Positions 48,465 through 57,137 of a DNA stretch of 64,000 nt are shown one piece after another. A program made the position numbers and the translations under genes. The notes beneath the pieces are model-generated. The model was not told where the DNA came from and searched no databases. It worked only from the letters and a program-made list of their open reading frames with translations. How positions within the stretch are numbered: position 1 is the stretch's first letter; every line of letters begins with the position of its first letter. This DNA comes from Nonomuraea indica (GTDB lineage: Bacteria; Actinomycetota; Actinomycetes; Streptosporangiales; Streptosporangiaceae), in contig NZ_KZ559471.1 of the NCBI RefSeq assembly GCF_002850745.1, positions 1 to 64,000 of the forward strand, read 5' to 3'.

Positions 48465-49025
48465 GTGAAGATCGTATTCGTGCCGGGCGCCGCCGACCTC
48501 ACCCTCCGGGTGGACCCGGCCATGGCCGAGCCGTACACCCTCGGCTTCGACGGTGTGCTGCCGGAGGTGCGGCCGGTCACCGGGGGAGTCGTCGTCGACT
48601 TCCCGCGCAGCTTCCACGTCGGCGACCGGCGGCACGGCGGCCGGATCGTGCTCAACGCCGCCGAACCGTGGACGGTGGAGGTCCAGGGCCGCACCGCGCG
48701 CGTGGACGCCGACCTGCGCGGGCTGCGGCTGGCGGGGCTCGACCTACAGGGCGGGGCCGAGCAGGTGCGGGTGAACCTCCCCGGACCGCGCGGGACGGTG
48801 CCCGTCCGCGTCGCCGGAGGCGCGGCCGACCTCACCTTCCGGCGTCCCGCCGGCGTCCCGGTACGGCTGGCCGTGACCGGCGGCTCGACCCGCCTGACCA
48901 TAGGCGAGCAGCACTTCGCGACGGCCCGGACCCGGTACGCGCACACCGACCCCGGGTTCGAGGAGGGCGAGGACGGCTACGACATCCTCGTCGCCGGGGG
49001 AACCGACGCCCTCACCCTCCAGTGA
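48465..49025 (+). CDS. Uncharacterised beta-strand-rich protein
   Basis: A 186-residue protein beginning MKIVFVPGAADLTLRVDP. It has no signal peptide or membrane segment and appears as successive short beta strands separated by glycines, with a repeat-like ADLTLRVDP / ADLTFRRPAG / TRLTIGEQ pattern; the C-terminus has a Glu/Asp-rich loop (DPGFEEGEDGYD). I do not recognise a family. GTG at 48465 is chosen for the AGGAGAG ribosome site. Divergent from a LAL regulator. Confidence 0.6.
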   Translation: MKIVFVPGAADLTLRVDPAMAEPYTLGFDGVLPEVRPVTGGVVVDFPRSFHVGDRRHGGRIVLNAAEPWTVEVQGRTARVDADLRGLRLAGLDLQGGAEQVRVNLPGPRGTVPVRVAGGAADLTFRRPAGVPVRLAVTGGSTRLTIGEQHFATARTRYAHTDPGFEEGEDGYDILVAGGTDALTLQ

Positions 49026-49124
49026 GGCTCCAGCGCGGGCGTCGTCCGTTCGCAGGGGGAAGGACAGGATGACGGTCGCCGTACCTGACAGAAGATGGCA
49101 GGTACGGCCGGAAGACTCGGTGTC

Positions 49125-49499
49125 ATGACGACGAAGGCGAAACTCCTCGCGGTCTCCCTCGACTGCGCGGAGCCCAAGAAGCTGGCCGAGTTCTACCATC
49201 AGGTCTTCGGCATGGACATCCAGCACGCCGAGGACGAGTACGCCGCGGTGGGCAACGGCACCCTGTCCATCTACTTCGGCCGCAACCTCGGCCGCAAGCC
49301 CTCGGCCTGGCCGGGCGACGACAAGCAGTTCCACTTCGACGTGCTGGTGCCGGACGTGGAGAAGGCGGTCGAGGAGTACGTCGCGCTCGGCGCCACCAGG
49401 CCCGGCTTCCAGCCGGGCGTGACCGACGAGGGCGTCAGGTGGGTGGTGCTGCAGGACCCGGAGGGCCACCTCTTCTGCGTCTGCCCTGACCCGTCCTGA
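49125..49499 (+). CDS. VOC-family (glyoxalase-like) protein
   Basis: A 124-residue single-module vicinal-oxygen-chelate protein: LLAVSLDCAEPKKLAEFYHQVFGMD, then HFDVLVPDVEKAVEEYVALGA and a terminal VVLQDPEGHLFCVCPDPS. One beta-alpha-beta-beta-beta pair with metal-ligand positions partly conserved; would act as dimer. Could be a small-molecule binding or resistance protein (bleomycin-resistance class); the substrate is unknown. Confidence 0.85.
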   Translation: MTTKAKLLAVSLDCAEPKKLAEFYHQVFGMDIQHAEDEYAAVGNGTLSIYFGRNLGRKPSAWPGDDKQFHFDVLVPDVEKAVEEYVALGATRPGFQPGVTDEGVRWVVLQDPEGHLFCVCPDPS

Positions 49500-49595
49500 G
49501 GGGACGTTCAGCCTAAAGGATGATTCTCCGGCGGCGTCCGCCCCGTAGTCTGGAGCAATGCTCCTGGACCGATCCCTACCCCTGCGTGGCCGCCG

Positions 49596-50480
49596 ATGAC
49601 GTGGGCCGGCATGCTCATCGCCCTGGTCGGCGCGTTGGGATACGCGCTCGGGGCGGCGTTGCAGCAGTACGAAGCCGTGGCGGAGGGCGCCTCGCTCAAG
49701 CTGGTGAAGCGCCCCCGCTGGTGGGTCGGCGGAGTGATCGCCTTCACCGGGGCCTGCCTGCACGCCGTGGCGCTGAGCATGGCGCCGCTGGTGGCGGTGC
49801 AGCCGATCAGCGTGGCGACGCTGGTGTTCGCGGTGCCGCTGGCCGCGTTCATGTTCGGACGCCGGCCGTACCGGGCGGAGATCCTCGGATCGATCGCCGT
49901 GGCGGTGGGCCTGCTCTGGCTCATGCTCCTCGTGCCGGCCCACCACGTCACGCCGCGCCTGAGCGACGGCGCCGCGCTCGGTTTCATCGGCGTGATCGGC
50001 GCGATCGTGCTCGTCGCGCAGCTCCTCGCCAACCGGATGCACGGGCCGGGCCGGGCACTGCTGCTCGCCGTGGGGGCGGGGGCCGTCACGGCGAGCGTGT
50101 CCACGTTCGTCCGCGTGGTGGGCGGCGGGCTGGAGGGCGACTGGGGGCGGCTGCTGCACTGGTTCACCCTCGCCGTGCCGGTGCTGCTGGTCTGCGCCGT
50201 GGTGCTGCTGCAGCACTCCTACGCGGTCGGCTACTTCGGCATCGCGTACGCGGGGGTGCAGGTCGTCGACCCCATCACCTCCGTGCTGGCCGGCGCCATC
50301 CTGCTGGGCGAGCCGCTGCCGACCAGCCCGTCCACCGCCGTCCCCGCGCTGCTCGCGGGTGCGCTCACCATCGCGGGCACGATCACGCTGGGCCGGCTGG
50401 CCCCCGACCATTCCCGGCCGAAGCCGGTGGACGCCACCCCAGCACCGCGTCCATTGAGCGCAACATCAGATCGGACCTGA
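49596..50480 (+). CDS. DMT-superfamily membrane protein
   Basis: A 294-residue protein with nine to ten membrane helices, starting MTWAGMLIALVGALGYALGAALQQYEAV, then a VQPISVATLVFAVPLAAFMFGRRP segment in the manner of NIPA-like/EamA proteins. The last 30 residues are a polar tail whose coding sequence overlaps the convergent monooxygenase gene by 98 bases. No clear ribosome site; the start was taken where the first helix begins. Substrate unknown. Confidence 0.8.
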   Translation: MTWAGMLIALVGALGYALGAALQQYEAVAEGASLKLVKRPRWWVGGVIAFTGACLHAVALSMAPLVAVQPISVATLVFAVPLAAFMFGRRPYRAEILGSIAVAVGLLWLMLLVPAHHVTPRLSDGAALGFIGVIGAIVLVAQLLANRMHGPGRALLLAVGAGAVTASVSTFVRVVGGGLEGDWGRLLHWFTLAVPVLLVCAVVLLQHSYAVGYFGIAYAGVQVVDPITSVLAGAILLGEPLPTSPSTAVPALLAGALTIAGTITLGRLAPDHSRPKPVDATPAPRPLSATSDRT

Positions 50481-51573
50481 GCCGCGAGGCCAGCGCCATC
50501 CCGGCGTCGCGCAGCCCGACCACGACGGGGTTGCGCACCTGGGTCGCCCGGCAGATCGACATCGCGCTGCCGGTGATGGCCGCCGTCCGGTCCCGCCGCG
50601 CGGCCGTGTAGGCGGCCAGCCCCTGGCCCTCGCCGACCACGTGCGCGAGCACGACCGCGTCCTCGACGGCCTGGCAGGCGCCCTGGCCGAGGTTCGGGGT
50701 CATCGGGTGGGCGGCGTCGCCGAGCAGCGCCACCCGGCCGCGGTGGAAGGCGGGCAGGGGGGTGGCGAAGGAGAAGACGTCGTTGCGCAGGATCCGCTCC
50801 GGCTCGACCGCGTCCAGCAGCGCCGGGATCGGCTCGTGCCACCCCGCGAACCTGCGCAGCAGCTCCTCGCGCTCGTCGGCGTGCACCGCGCCGGCGGGGG
50901 AGAGGTCCGTGGCGTAGAAGTAGACGAGGTCGCCGGCGAGCAGGTGGGTGCCGAACACCAGCCCGCGCCCCCAGGTCTCCGTGCTGGACACCGTCACGTC
51001 CGGGCGCGGCGCGAGCCCGCGCCAGGCCGTCACGCCGGAGTAGACGGGGCCGGGGTGATCGGGGAAGAGCGCGCGTCGCGTCGCGGAGTGGATCCCGTCG
51101 GCGGCCACGACCAGATCGGCCCGCAGCTCGCCCGCGCCGGCGCCTTCCGGGCGCGCCGGTGAGACGCGCACGGTGCCGGTGTCCGGGTCCACCCCGGTCA
51201 CCTCGACGCCGAGCCGCAGCCGTTCCCCGCCCAGCGCCTCGGCGAGCAGGCCGATGAGCGTGGCGCGCAGCAGGAGGACCATCGAGTCGCCGTAGCGCTC
51301 GCGCGCCCGGTCCTCCGTGGTGGCCACCAGCCACCGGCCGTCCGGCCGGCGGATCCCCACCTCGCCCTGCACCCGCGACAGCTCGCGCACCCGGTCGCCG
51401 AGCCCCAGCGTGTCGAGCGCCCGCAACGCGTTCGCCGCGATGACGAACCCCGACCCGACGTTCTCCAGCCGGCCGGCGCGTTCGAGCACCGTCACGTCCC
51501 AGCCCCTGCGGCGCAGGGCGACGCCCGCCGTCAGCCCGCCCACACCGCCACCGATCACCACTGCTTCCGGCAC
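50383..51573 (-). CDS. FAD-dependent monooxygenase
   Basis: A 396-residue class A flavin hydroxylase: AVVIGGGVGGLTAGVALRRRGWDVTVLE, VVAADGIHSATRRALFP and LLGDAAHPMTPNLGQGACQAVEDA. Similar to salicylate/zeaxanthin-epoxidase-like enzymes. GTG at 51573 follows AGGAGG. Divergent from a TetR gene across three copies of the same palindrome, so it is very likely repressed by that regulator. Its 3-prime end overlaps the DMT gene on the other strand by 98 bases. Confidence 0.9.
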   Translation of the reverse strand: MPEAVVIGGGVGGLTAGVALRRRGWDVTVLERAGRLENVGSGFVIAANALRALDTLGLGDRVRELSRVQGEVGIRRPDGRWLVATTEDRARERYGDSMVLLLRATLIGLLAEALGGERLRLGVEVTGVDPDTGTVRVSPARPEGAGAGELRADLVVAADGIHSATRRALFPDHPGPVYSGVTAWRGLAPRPDVTVSSTETWGRGLVFGTHLLAGDLVYFYATDLSPAGAVHADEREELLRRFAGWHEPIPALLDAVEPERILRNDVFSFATPLPAFHRGRVALLGDAAHPMTPNLGQGACQAVEDAVVLAHVVGEGQGLAAYTAARRDRTAAITGSAMSICRATQVRNPVVVGLRDAGMALASRLRSDLMLRSMDAVLGWRPPASAGNGRGPAGPA

Positions 51574-51589
51574 GTCCGGCCTCCTCGTC

Positions 51590-51651
51590 ACTACGCCTGT
51601 AGTCGGCCCCATGCTACTACGCCTGTAGTTGGGTGTGACTACGGGTGTAGT
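51590..51651. promoter_or_regulatory. Triple TetR operator
   Basis: Three perfect ACTAC-N4-GTAGT palindromes at 51590-51603, 51616-51629 and 51638-51651 (centre spacing 26 and 22 bases) fill the 100-base divergent gap between the monooxygenase and tetR genes. The first two share the GCCT spacer. Confidence 0.85.
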
Positions 51652-51673
51652 CGCACGCGTAGGATCGGTGTTC

Positions 51674-52249
51674 GTGAAGCGTTCCGACATGGTCGCGGAG
51701 GCGGCGATCACGCTGCTGGCCGAGCGGGGGATGCGCGGCCTGACCCACCGGGCGGTGGACGAGGCCGCCGGCCTGCCACCCGGATCCACCTCCAACCTGG
51801 CCCGTACCCGCGCCGCCCTCCTCGAACTCGCCCTGGCCCGCCTGACCGCTCTGGAGGAGCACGCCCTGGCTCCCGCGATCAGCGGCGGCCCGCCCTCCCG
51901 CGAGGAGCTGCCCGACGTGCTGGCCGAGGCGGTGCACGTCCAGGTCAACGACCGCCGGCGCACCCTGGCCCGCTACGAGCTGGCTCTGGAGGCGACCAGG
52001 CGGCCGGAGCTGCGCGCGATCTACGACCGGGCGGGCCGCCGTTTCCGCGACCCCGCCGTCGCCCTCCTCGCCGCCGTCGGCTCGCGCGACCCGGTGCGGC
52101 ACGCGCGCCAGGTGGTGGCGTTCGGCGAGGGCATGATGTTCGACGCGATCGCCGGCGCCGGCGCCGTGCCCACCCGGACCGAGCTCCGCGAGGCCATGCG
52201 CGAACTGCTGTCCGGCATGCTCGACCTCCCGCCTGCCGCTCTTCCGTAG
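51674..52249 (+). CDS. TetR-family regulator
   Basis: A 191-residue TetR protein: helix-turn-helix ITLLAERGMRGLTHRAVDEAAGLPPGSTSN, then a helical effector domain. GTG at 51674 is used; an earlier in-frame start would place coding sequence over the operator array. Expected to repress the divergent flavin monooxygenase and itself through the ACTAC-N4-GTAGT sites, released by the monooxygenase substrate or a related aromatic compound (inference). Confidence 0.88.
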   Translation: MKRSDMVAEAAITLLAERGMRGLTHRAVDEAAGLPPGSTSNLARTRAALLELALARLTALEEHALAPAISGGPPSREELPDVLAEAVHVQVNDRRRTLARYELALEATRRPELRAIYDRAGRRFRDPAVALLAAVGSRDPVRHARQVVAFGEGMMFDAIAGAGAVPTRTELREAMRELLSGMLDLPPAALP

Positions 52250-52287
52250 CGGAGGCCGCGTCCGCGCCGGGCTGCGGCGCCTTCCGG

Positions 52288-52866
52288 TCAGCTGCTCAGG
52301 CGGGCCCGGTGCTCGGGCCACTCCTCGTCGAGGATGCCGAAGTAGACGGTGTCGCGCCAGGTGCCGTCGGCCCGCCTGCGGTGCCGCCGCAGCGTCCCCT
52401 CGTGCACCCCGCCGATGCGGCGGATCGCGTTCTGCGAGCGGGTGTTGAGCACGTCGGTCTTGAGCAGCACCCGGTTGTGACCGAGCTTGTCGAAGGCGTG
52501 GTCGATCAGCAGCAGCTTGCAGGAGGTGTTCACGGCCGTGCGCCAGACCGACCGGCCGTACCAGGTCCAGCCGATCTCGATGCTCTCGGCGAAGCCGGGC
52601 ACGTCGGCGTAGGTGGTCCAGCCGACGGCCCGGCCGCCGTCCCGGACGACGACCGCGAACGGAACGTGCGCGTCGTCGGCGATCAGCCCCGCGGCGACCT
52701 CGGCCAGCTCGGCCTCCGTGCGCGGCGTCGGGGTGGGCATCCAGCGCCACACCTCGTCGTCCCGGCCTCCGGCGGCGAACAGGTCGGGGACGTGGGACAT
52801 GGCCAGGGGTTCGAGCCGTACGACGTCGTTCTCGAGCACCACGGGCGTGGGGAGCTTCGCGGTCAT
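52288..52866 (-). CDS. GNAT acetyltransferase
   Basis: A 192-residue acetyltransferase of the RimL-like type: VVRLEPLAMSHVPDLFAAGG, TTYADVPGFAESIEIGWTWYG, and RTAVNTSCKLLLIDHAFDKLGHNRVLLKTDVLNTRSQNAIRRIG. Likely acetylates an amine on a protein or metabolite. ATG at 52866. Convergent with tetR, divergent from the acyl-CoA dehydrogenase operon. Confidence 0.88.
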   Translation of the reverse strand: MTAKLPTPVVLENDVVRLEPLAMSHVPDLFAAGGRDDEVWRWMPTPTPRTEAELAEVAAGLIADDAHVPFAVVVRDGGRAVGWTTYADVPGFAESIEIGWTWYGRSVWRTAVNTSCKLLLIDHAFDKLGHNRVLLKTDVLNTRSQNAIRRIGGVHEGTLRRHRRRADGTWRDTVYFGILDEEWPEHRARLSS

Positions 52867-52946
52867 GGCGGCCACCCTAGGCAGGACCGGCCGGGCGCGT
52901 TGAGGGCCACACGTGCGATTTTGCCGGCGACCACCTGTGGACCTCA

Positions 52947-52962
52947 TACCGGCCGGTCGGTA
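52947..52962. promoter_or_regulatory. Candidate TetR operator of the acyl-CoA dehydrogenase operon
   Basis: TACCGGCCGGTCGGTA, 10 bases before the first dehydrogenase ATG. It matches 12 of 16 positions of the site at 57138-57153 in front of the tetR gene at the other end of the operon. Confidence 0.6.
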
Positions 52963-52972
52963 GGCTCGCTGC

Positions 52973-54175
52973 ATGGACTTCGCCTTCGACGCCGTCACCG
53001 AGGACCTGCGCGGGCGGCTGCTGCGTTTCATGGACGAATGCGTGCTGCCGGCCGAGGCCGCCTTCGCCGAGCAGGCGGCCGCCAGCGGGTGGAGCACGCC
53101 GCCGCTGCTGGCCGACCTGAAGGACGAGGCGCGCAAGCGCGGCCTGTGGAACCTGTTCCTGCCCGGCGAGCACGGGGCGGGGCTCACCAACCTCCAGTAC
53201 GCGCCGCTGGCGGAGATCATGGGCCGCAGCCCGCAGCTCGCGCCGGTGGCCACCAACTGCGCCGCGCCCGACACCGGCAACATGGAGGTGCTCTCCATGT
53301 TCGGCAGCGAGTGGCAGCGCAAGGAGTGGCTCGAACCGCTGCTCGACGGGCGGATCCGTTCGGCCTTCGCGATGACCGAGCCCGACGTGGCCTCCTCCGA
53401 CGCCACGAACATCGCCACCTCGATCGTCCGCGACGGCGACGAGTACGTCATCAACGGCCGTAAGTGGTACATCTCCGGCGCGATGAACCCCGACTGCAAG
53501 ATCTTCATCGTGATGGGCAAGACGGACCCGGAGGCGCCCTCGCACCGCCGGCAGAGCATGGTGCTGGTGCCCCGCGACACCCCGGGCATGCACATCAGGC
53601 GCGGCATGCACGTGTTCGGCTACGACGACGCCGACCACGGCGGCCACGCCGAGATCCTCTTCGAGGACGTACGGGTCCCGGCCGACAACCTGATCGGCGA
53701 GGAGGGCGGCGGGTTCGCCATCGCCCAGGCCCGGCTCGGCCCCGGCCGGATCCACCACTGCATGCGCCTCATCGGCATGGCCGAGCGCGCGGTCGAGATG
53801 ATGTGCCGCCGGGCGCTCGACCGCACCGCGTTCGGCAAGCCCATCGCGCAGCAGGGCGTCGTCCAGGACTGGATCGCCGAGTCGCGCGTCCGGATCGAGC
53901 AGCTGCGCCTGCTGCTGCTCAAGACGGCCTGGCTCATGGACACCGTCGGCAACCAGGGCGCCCACACCGAGATCCAGGCCATCAAGATCTCCACGCCGAT
54001 CACCGTGGAATGGATCCTCGACAAGGCCATCCAGGTGCACGGGGCGGGCGGCGTCTCGCAGGACTTCCCGCTGGCCGCGCTGTGGGCGGGCGCGCGGTCG
54101 CTGCGCCTGGCGGACGGCCCGGACGAGGTGCACAAGCGGTCGCTGGCCTACCGCGAGCTGAAGAAGTACATGTGA
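52973..54175 (+). CDS. Acyl-CoA dehydrogenase
   Basis: A 400-residue FAD-dependent dehydrogenase introducing the 2,3-double bond in acyl-CoA. N-terminal helical domain, middle-domain AFAMTEPDVASSDATNI and GRKWYISGAMNPDC, and C-terminal helices with FGKPIAQQGVVQDWIAESRVRIEQLRLL and HGAGGVSQDFPL. Resembles the ACAD10/11-like group. First gene of a three-gene operon; the next gene starts within its stop (GTGA). Confidence 0.9.
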   Translation: MDFAFDAVTEDLRGRLLRFMDECVLPAEAAFAEQAAASGWSTPPLLADLKDEARKRGLWNLFLPGEHGAGLTNLQYAPLAEIMGRSPQLAPVATNCAAPDTGNMEVLSMFGSEWQRKEWLEPLLDGRIRSAFAMTEPDVASSDATNIATSIVRDGDEYVINGRKWYISGAMNPDCKIFIVMGKTDPEAPSHRRQSMVLVPRDTPGMHIRRGMHVFGYDDADHGGHAEILFEDVRVPADNLIGEEGGGFAIAQARLGPGRIHHCMRLIGMAERAVEMMCRRALDRTAFGKPIAQQGVVQDWIAESRVRIEQLRLLLLKTAWLMDTVGNQGAHTEIQAIKISTPITVEWILDKAIQVHGAGGVSQDFPLAALWAGARSLRLADGPDEVHKRSLAYRELKKYM

Positions 54176-55380
54176 GAGAGGCGGACGCGGTGCAGGAGAC
54201 GGGCTCCGGGAAGACGGGGCACGAGGAGCTGTTGAGGGAGCGCGTCGCGGCGCTCCTCGACCGGCACGACCCCGGCGGCGACCGGCTGGAGTGGCTGCGG
54301 GCCCGGTTCGACGCCGGGCTGGCATGGGTGTGGTTCCCCGAAGGGCTCGGCGGGCTCGGGCTGCCCCGCGAGCTGCAACAGGTGGTCGAACGCGAGCTGG
54401 CCCACACCCCGCAGCTCGACACCGGCGTGCAGGGCATCGGCCTCGGCATGGCCGCACCGACCATCCTGGCGTTCGGCACCGAGGCGCAGAAGCGCCGCTT
54501 CCTGCGCCCGTTGTGGACCGGCGAGGAGATCTGGTGCCAGCTGTTCAGCGAGCCCGGCGCCGGCTCCGACCTGGCCACCCTCGCGACCAGGGCCGTCAGG
54601 GACGGCGACGAGTGGGTGGTCGACGGGCAGAAGGTGTGGACGTCGGGCGCCCACCACAGCCGCTGGGCCATCCTGGTCGCCCGCACCGACCCCGCCGTGC
54701 CGAAGCACCGCGGCATGACGTACTTCGTCTGCGACATGCACGCGCCCGGCGTGGAGGTGCGGCCGCTGCGGCAGATCACCGGCGAGGCCGAGTTCAACGA
54801 GGTCTTCCTCACCGGCGTGCGGCTCCCCGACGACCTGCGGCTGGGCGAGGTCGGCGACGGCTGGCGCGTCGCGCAGACCACGCTGATGAACGAACGCGTC
54901 GCGATCGGCGGCGCCCCCGTACGGCAGGGCGGCGGCATGGCGGGCGCCGTGCTCGACACCTGGCGCGCGCACCCCGAGCTGCGCACCCACGACCTGCACC
55001 AGCGGCTGCTGGAGCTGTGGGTGGAGGCGGAGGTGACCCGCCTGTCCGGCGCGCGGCTGCGCGAGCAGCTCGCCGCGGGCCAGCCCGGACCCGAGGGCTC
55101 GGGCATGAAGCTGTCGTTCGCCAGGCTCAACCAGGCGCTGTCCGGCCTCGACGTCGAGCTGCGCCGCGACCTCGGCTACGACGACTGGACCTTCCGCCGC
55201 TCGGACACCGTCGACTTCTACGGCCGCGGCCCCGGCTACCGCTACCTGCGGGCCAAGGGCAACTCCATCGAGGGCGGCACGTCGGAGATCCTGCGCAACA
55301 TCATCGCCGAGCGGGTGCTCGGCCTGCCCGCCGAGCCCCGCGCCGACAAGGACGTGCCCTGGAAGGACCTGCCTCGATGA
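54172..55380 (+). CDS. Acyl-CoA dehydrogenase, FadE type
   Basis: A 402-residue acyl-CoA dehydrogenase: WFPEGLGGLGLPRELQQVVERELA, LFSEPGAGSDLATLATRA, DGQKVWTSGAHHSRW, and the C-terminal AKGNSIEGGTSEILRNIIAERVLGLP. GTG at 54172 overlaps the preceding stop; GTG at 54190 is an alternative. The next gene overlaps by ATGA. Adjacent FadE pairs of unequal type often form alpha2-beta2 enzymes in actinobacterial steroid or branched-acid catabolism, and this gene with the following one fits that pattern (inference). Confidence 0.9.
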   Translation: MREADAVQETGSGKTGHEELLRERVAALLDRHDPGGDRLEWLRARFDAGLAWVWFPEGLGGLGLPRELQQVVERELAHTPQLDTGVQGIGLGMAAPTILAFGTEAQKRRFLRPLWTGEEIWCQLFSEPGAGSDLATLATRAVRDGDEWVVDGQKVWTSGAHHSRWAILVARTDPAVPKHRGMTYFVCDMHAPGVEVRPLRQITGEAEFNEVFLTGVRLPDDLRLGEVGDGWRVAQTTLMNERVAIGGAPVRQGGGMAGAVLDTWRAHPELRTHDLHQRLLELWVEAEVTRLSGARLREQLAAGQPGPEGSGMKLSFARLNQALSGLDVELRRDLGYDDWTFRRSDTVDFYGRGPGYRYLRAKGNSIEGGTSEILRNIIAERVLGLPAEPRADKDVPWKDLPR

Positions 55381-56543
55381 CGCTGCTGTACTCGGAGGTC
55401 GAGGAGGAGTTGCGCTCAGCCGTGCGCGGCCTGCTCGCCGACCGTTGCCCGCCCGCCGCGGTGCTGGAGCGGGCCGAGGCCGGCCCTCACGACCCGGCCC
55501 TGTGGAAGACGCTGGCGGCCGAGATCGGGGTGGCCGGGCTGCTCGTCCCCGAGGAGTACGGCGGAGCCGGCGCGTCGGCGAGCGAGGCCGCGGTCGTGCT
55601 GGAGGAGCTGGGCCGGGGCGTCGCGCCGGTGCCGTTCCTCACCAGCGCGGTGCTGGCCACGCGGGCACTGCTGGACGTGCGCGACGACCCGGGCGCGCCG
55701 CACGACGCGCCGCACGACGGGCCGCACGACGGGCCGCACGACGGGCCGCACGACGGGCCGCACGACGGGCTACGCGCTGGACTGTCCGGCGAGCTGTCCG
55801 GCGAGTTGCTCGGGCGGCTCGCCGAGGGCCGGGAGACGGCCGCGCTCGTCGTGTCGCTGGCCGCCTCGCCGTACCAGCCGGGGCGCGGCTCGTCGGTCAC
55901 CGCCCGGGAGGGGCGGCTGTCCGGGGTCGTGTCCGGGGTGGCCGGGGCCGAGGTGGCCGACGTGCTGCTCGTGCCGGCCGGTGGGGAGCTCTACACCGTG
56001 GACCCGGCGGCGGCCCGGATCGAGGCGACGCCGTCGTTCGACCTGACCCGGCCGGTCGCCACCGTGACGTTCGCCGACGCCCCCGCCGCCCGGCTCGGCG
56101 CCGTGGACCTGGCCGGGGTGCTGAGGTTCGGCGCCGGGCTGATGGCCTCGGAGCAGCTCGGCGTCGCCGAGTGGTGCCTGGACACCACGCTCGCCTACGT
56201 CCGCGAACGCCGCCAGTTCGCCCGCCCGATCGGCTCCTTCCAGGCGATCAAGCACCGGCTGGCCGACCTGTGGCTCGACGTGGTCCGGGCCAGGGCGGCC
56301 GCCCGGGCCGCCGCCGCCGACGGGTCGGCGCTGGCCGTCGCCGTCGCCCAGGCGTGGAACAGCGGCGTGGCCGTCCGGGTGGCCGAGGAGGCGCTGCAGC
56401 TGCACGGCGGGATCGGGATGACCTGGGAGCACCCCCTGCACCTGTTCCTCAAGCGGGCCAAGGCCGCCGAGATCGCGCTCGGCACGCCAGGCGACCACCG
56501 CGCGGCGGTGGCCTCACTCGCGGACGTCCCCGGGCCGGAGTGA
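55377..56543 (+). CDS. Acyl-CoA dehydrogenase, second FadE-type subunit with repeat insertion
   Basis: A 388-residue divergent dehydrogenase: EVEEELRSAVRGLLADRCPP, LLVPEEYGGAGASASEAAVVLEELGR, and C-terminal YVRERRQFARPIGSFQAIKHRLADLWLD with LHGGIGMTWEHPLHLFLKRA. Between the N-terminal helices and the beta domain (about residues 105-130) lies a run of six APHD/GPHD repeats that is not part of the family. Overlaps the previous gene by 4 bases and the convergent tetR by 30 bases. Confidence 0.88.
   Translation: MTLLYSEVEEELRSAVRGLLADRCPPAAVLERAEAGPHDPALWKTLAAEIGVAGLLVPEEYGGAGASASEAAVVLEELGRGVAPVPFLTSAVLATRALLDVRDDPGAPHDAPHDGPHDGPHDGPHDGPHDGLRAGLSGELSGELLGRLAEGRETAALVVSLAASPYQPGRGSSVTAREGRLSGVVSGVAGAEVADVLLVPAGGELYTVDPAAARIEATPSFDLTRPVATVTFADAPAARLGAVDLAGVLRFGAGLMASEQLGVAEWCLDTTLAYVRERRQFARPIGSFQAIKHRLADLWLDVVRARAAARAAAADGSALAVAVAQAWNSGVAVRVAEEALQLHGGIGMTWEHPLHLFLKRAKAAEIALGTPGDHRAAVASLADVPGPE
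55695..55766 (+). repeat. 12-bp tandem repeat in coding sequence
   Basis: Six units of GSGCCGCACGAC, the last four identical, encoding the APHD/GPHD run inside the third acyl-CoA dehydrogenase. Confidence 0.9.
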
Positions 56544-57104
56544 GGCGAGCAGCAGGTCGGCGAAGTGCCTGCCCACCTGGGCGCCGGTCAGCGGCCCGTC
56601 CGCGTGGAACCACGTGCCCAGGTGGTGCACCGAGCCGAAGAAGAAGTCGACCACCAGCTCGGCCGGCACCCGGTCGCTGAACACGCCCTCCCGCTGGCCC
56701 TCCGCCACCAGGGCGCGGAAGCGCTCGTGGTAGCGGCGGCGGTCGGCCCGCACGCTCTTCTGGGTCTCGGGAGCCAGCAGGTGCATCGACCGGAAGAAGA
56801 TCTTGGAGTCGTCGAGGTTGGCCGTGGTGGTCTCGACCACGTCGGCCGCCGCCGCGTGCAGCCGCTCGGCCAGCGTGCCGGGGCCGTCGGCGATCCGGGT
56901 CAGCCGATCGGTCTGCATGCGCAGCACGCGGGCGTAGATCTCGTGCAGCAGGTCGTCCTTGGAGGTGAAGTAGTGGTACATGGCACCCTTGGTGACGCCC
57001 GCCGCCAGCACGATCTCCTGCACGGACGTGCCCTCGAAGCCCCGATCGGCGAACAACCGCGTCGCCGCGGCCAGCAGCCTCGCGCGCACCGGCTCTTCCT
57101 TCAC
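56514..57104 (-). CDS. TetR-family regulator of the acyl-CoA dehydrogenase operon
   Basis: A 196-residue TetR/AcrR protein: AATRLFADRGFEGTSVQEIVLAAGVTKGAMYHYFTSKDDLLHEIY, then a helical effector domain of the FadR/KstR2-like kind. GTG at 57104 follows a GGGGGG ribosome-like site; an ATG at 57131 is possible but lies close to the operator. Convergent with the dehydrogenase operon (30-base overlap) but carrying the same operator motif upstream of its own gene, so it probably represses both, with an acyl-CoA as inducer. Confidence 0.88.
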   Translation of the reverse strand: MKEEPVRARLLAAATRLFADRGFEGTSVQEIVLAAGVTKGAMYHYFTSKDDLLHEIYARVLRMQTDRLTRIADGPGTLAERLHAAAADVVETTTANLDDSKIFFRSMHLLAPETQKSVRADRRRYHERFRALVAEGQREGVFSDRVPAELVVDFFFGSVHHLGTWFHADGPLTGAQVGRHFADLLLASLRPGDVRE

Positions 57105-57137
57105 GCCTGTTTCCCCCCTCGTCAACCGCATCCAGCG

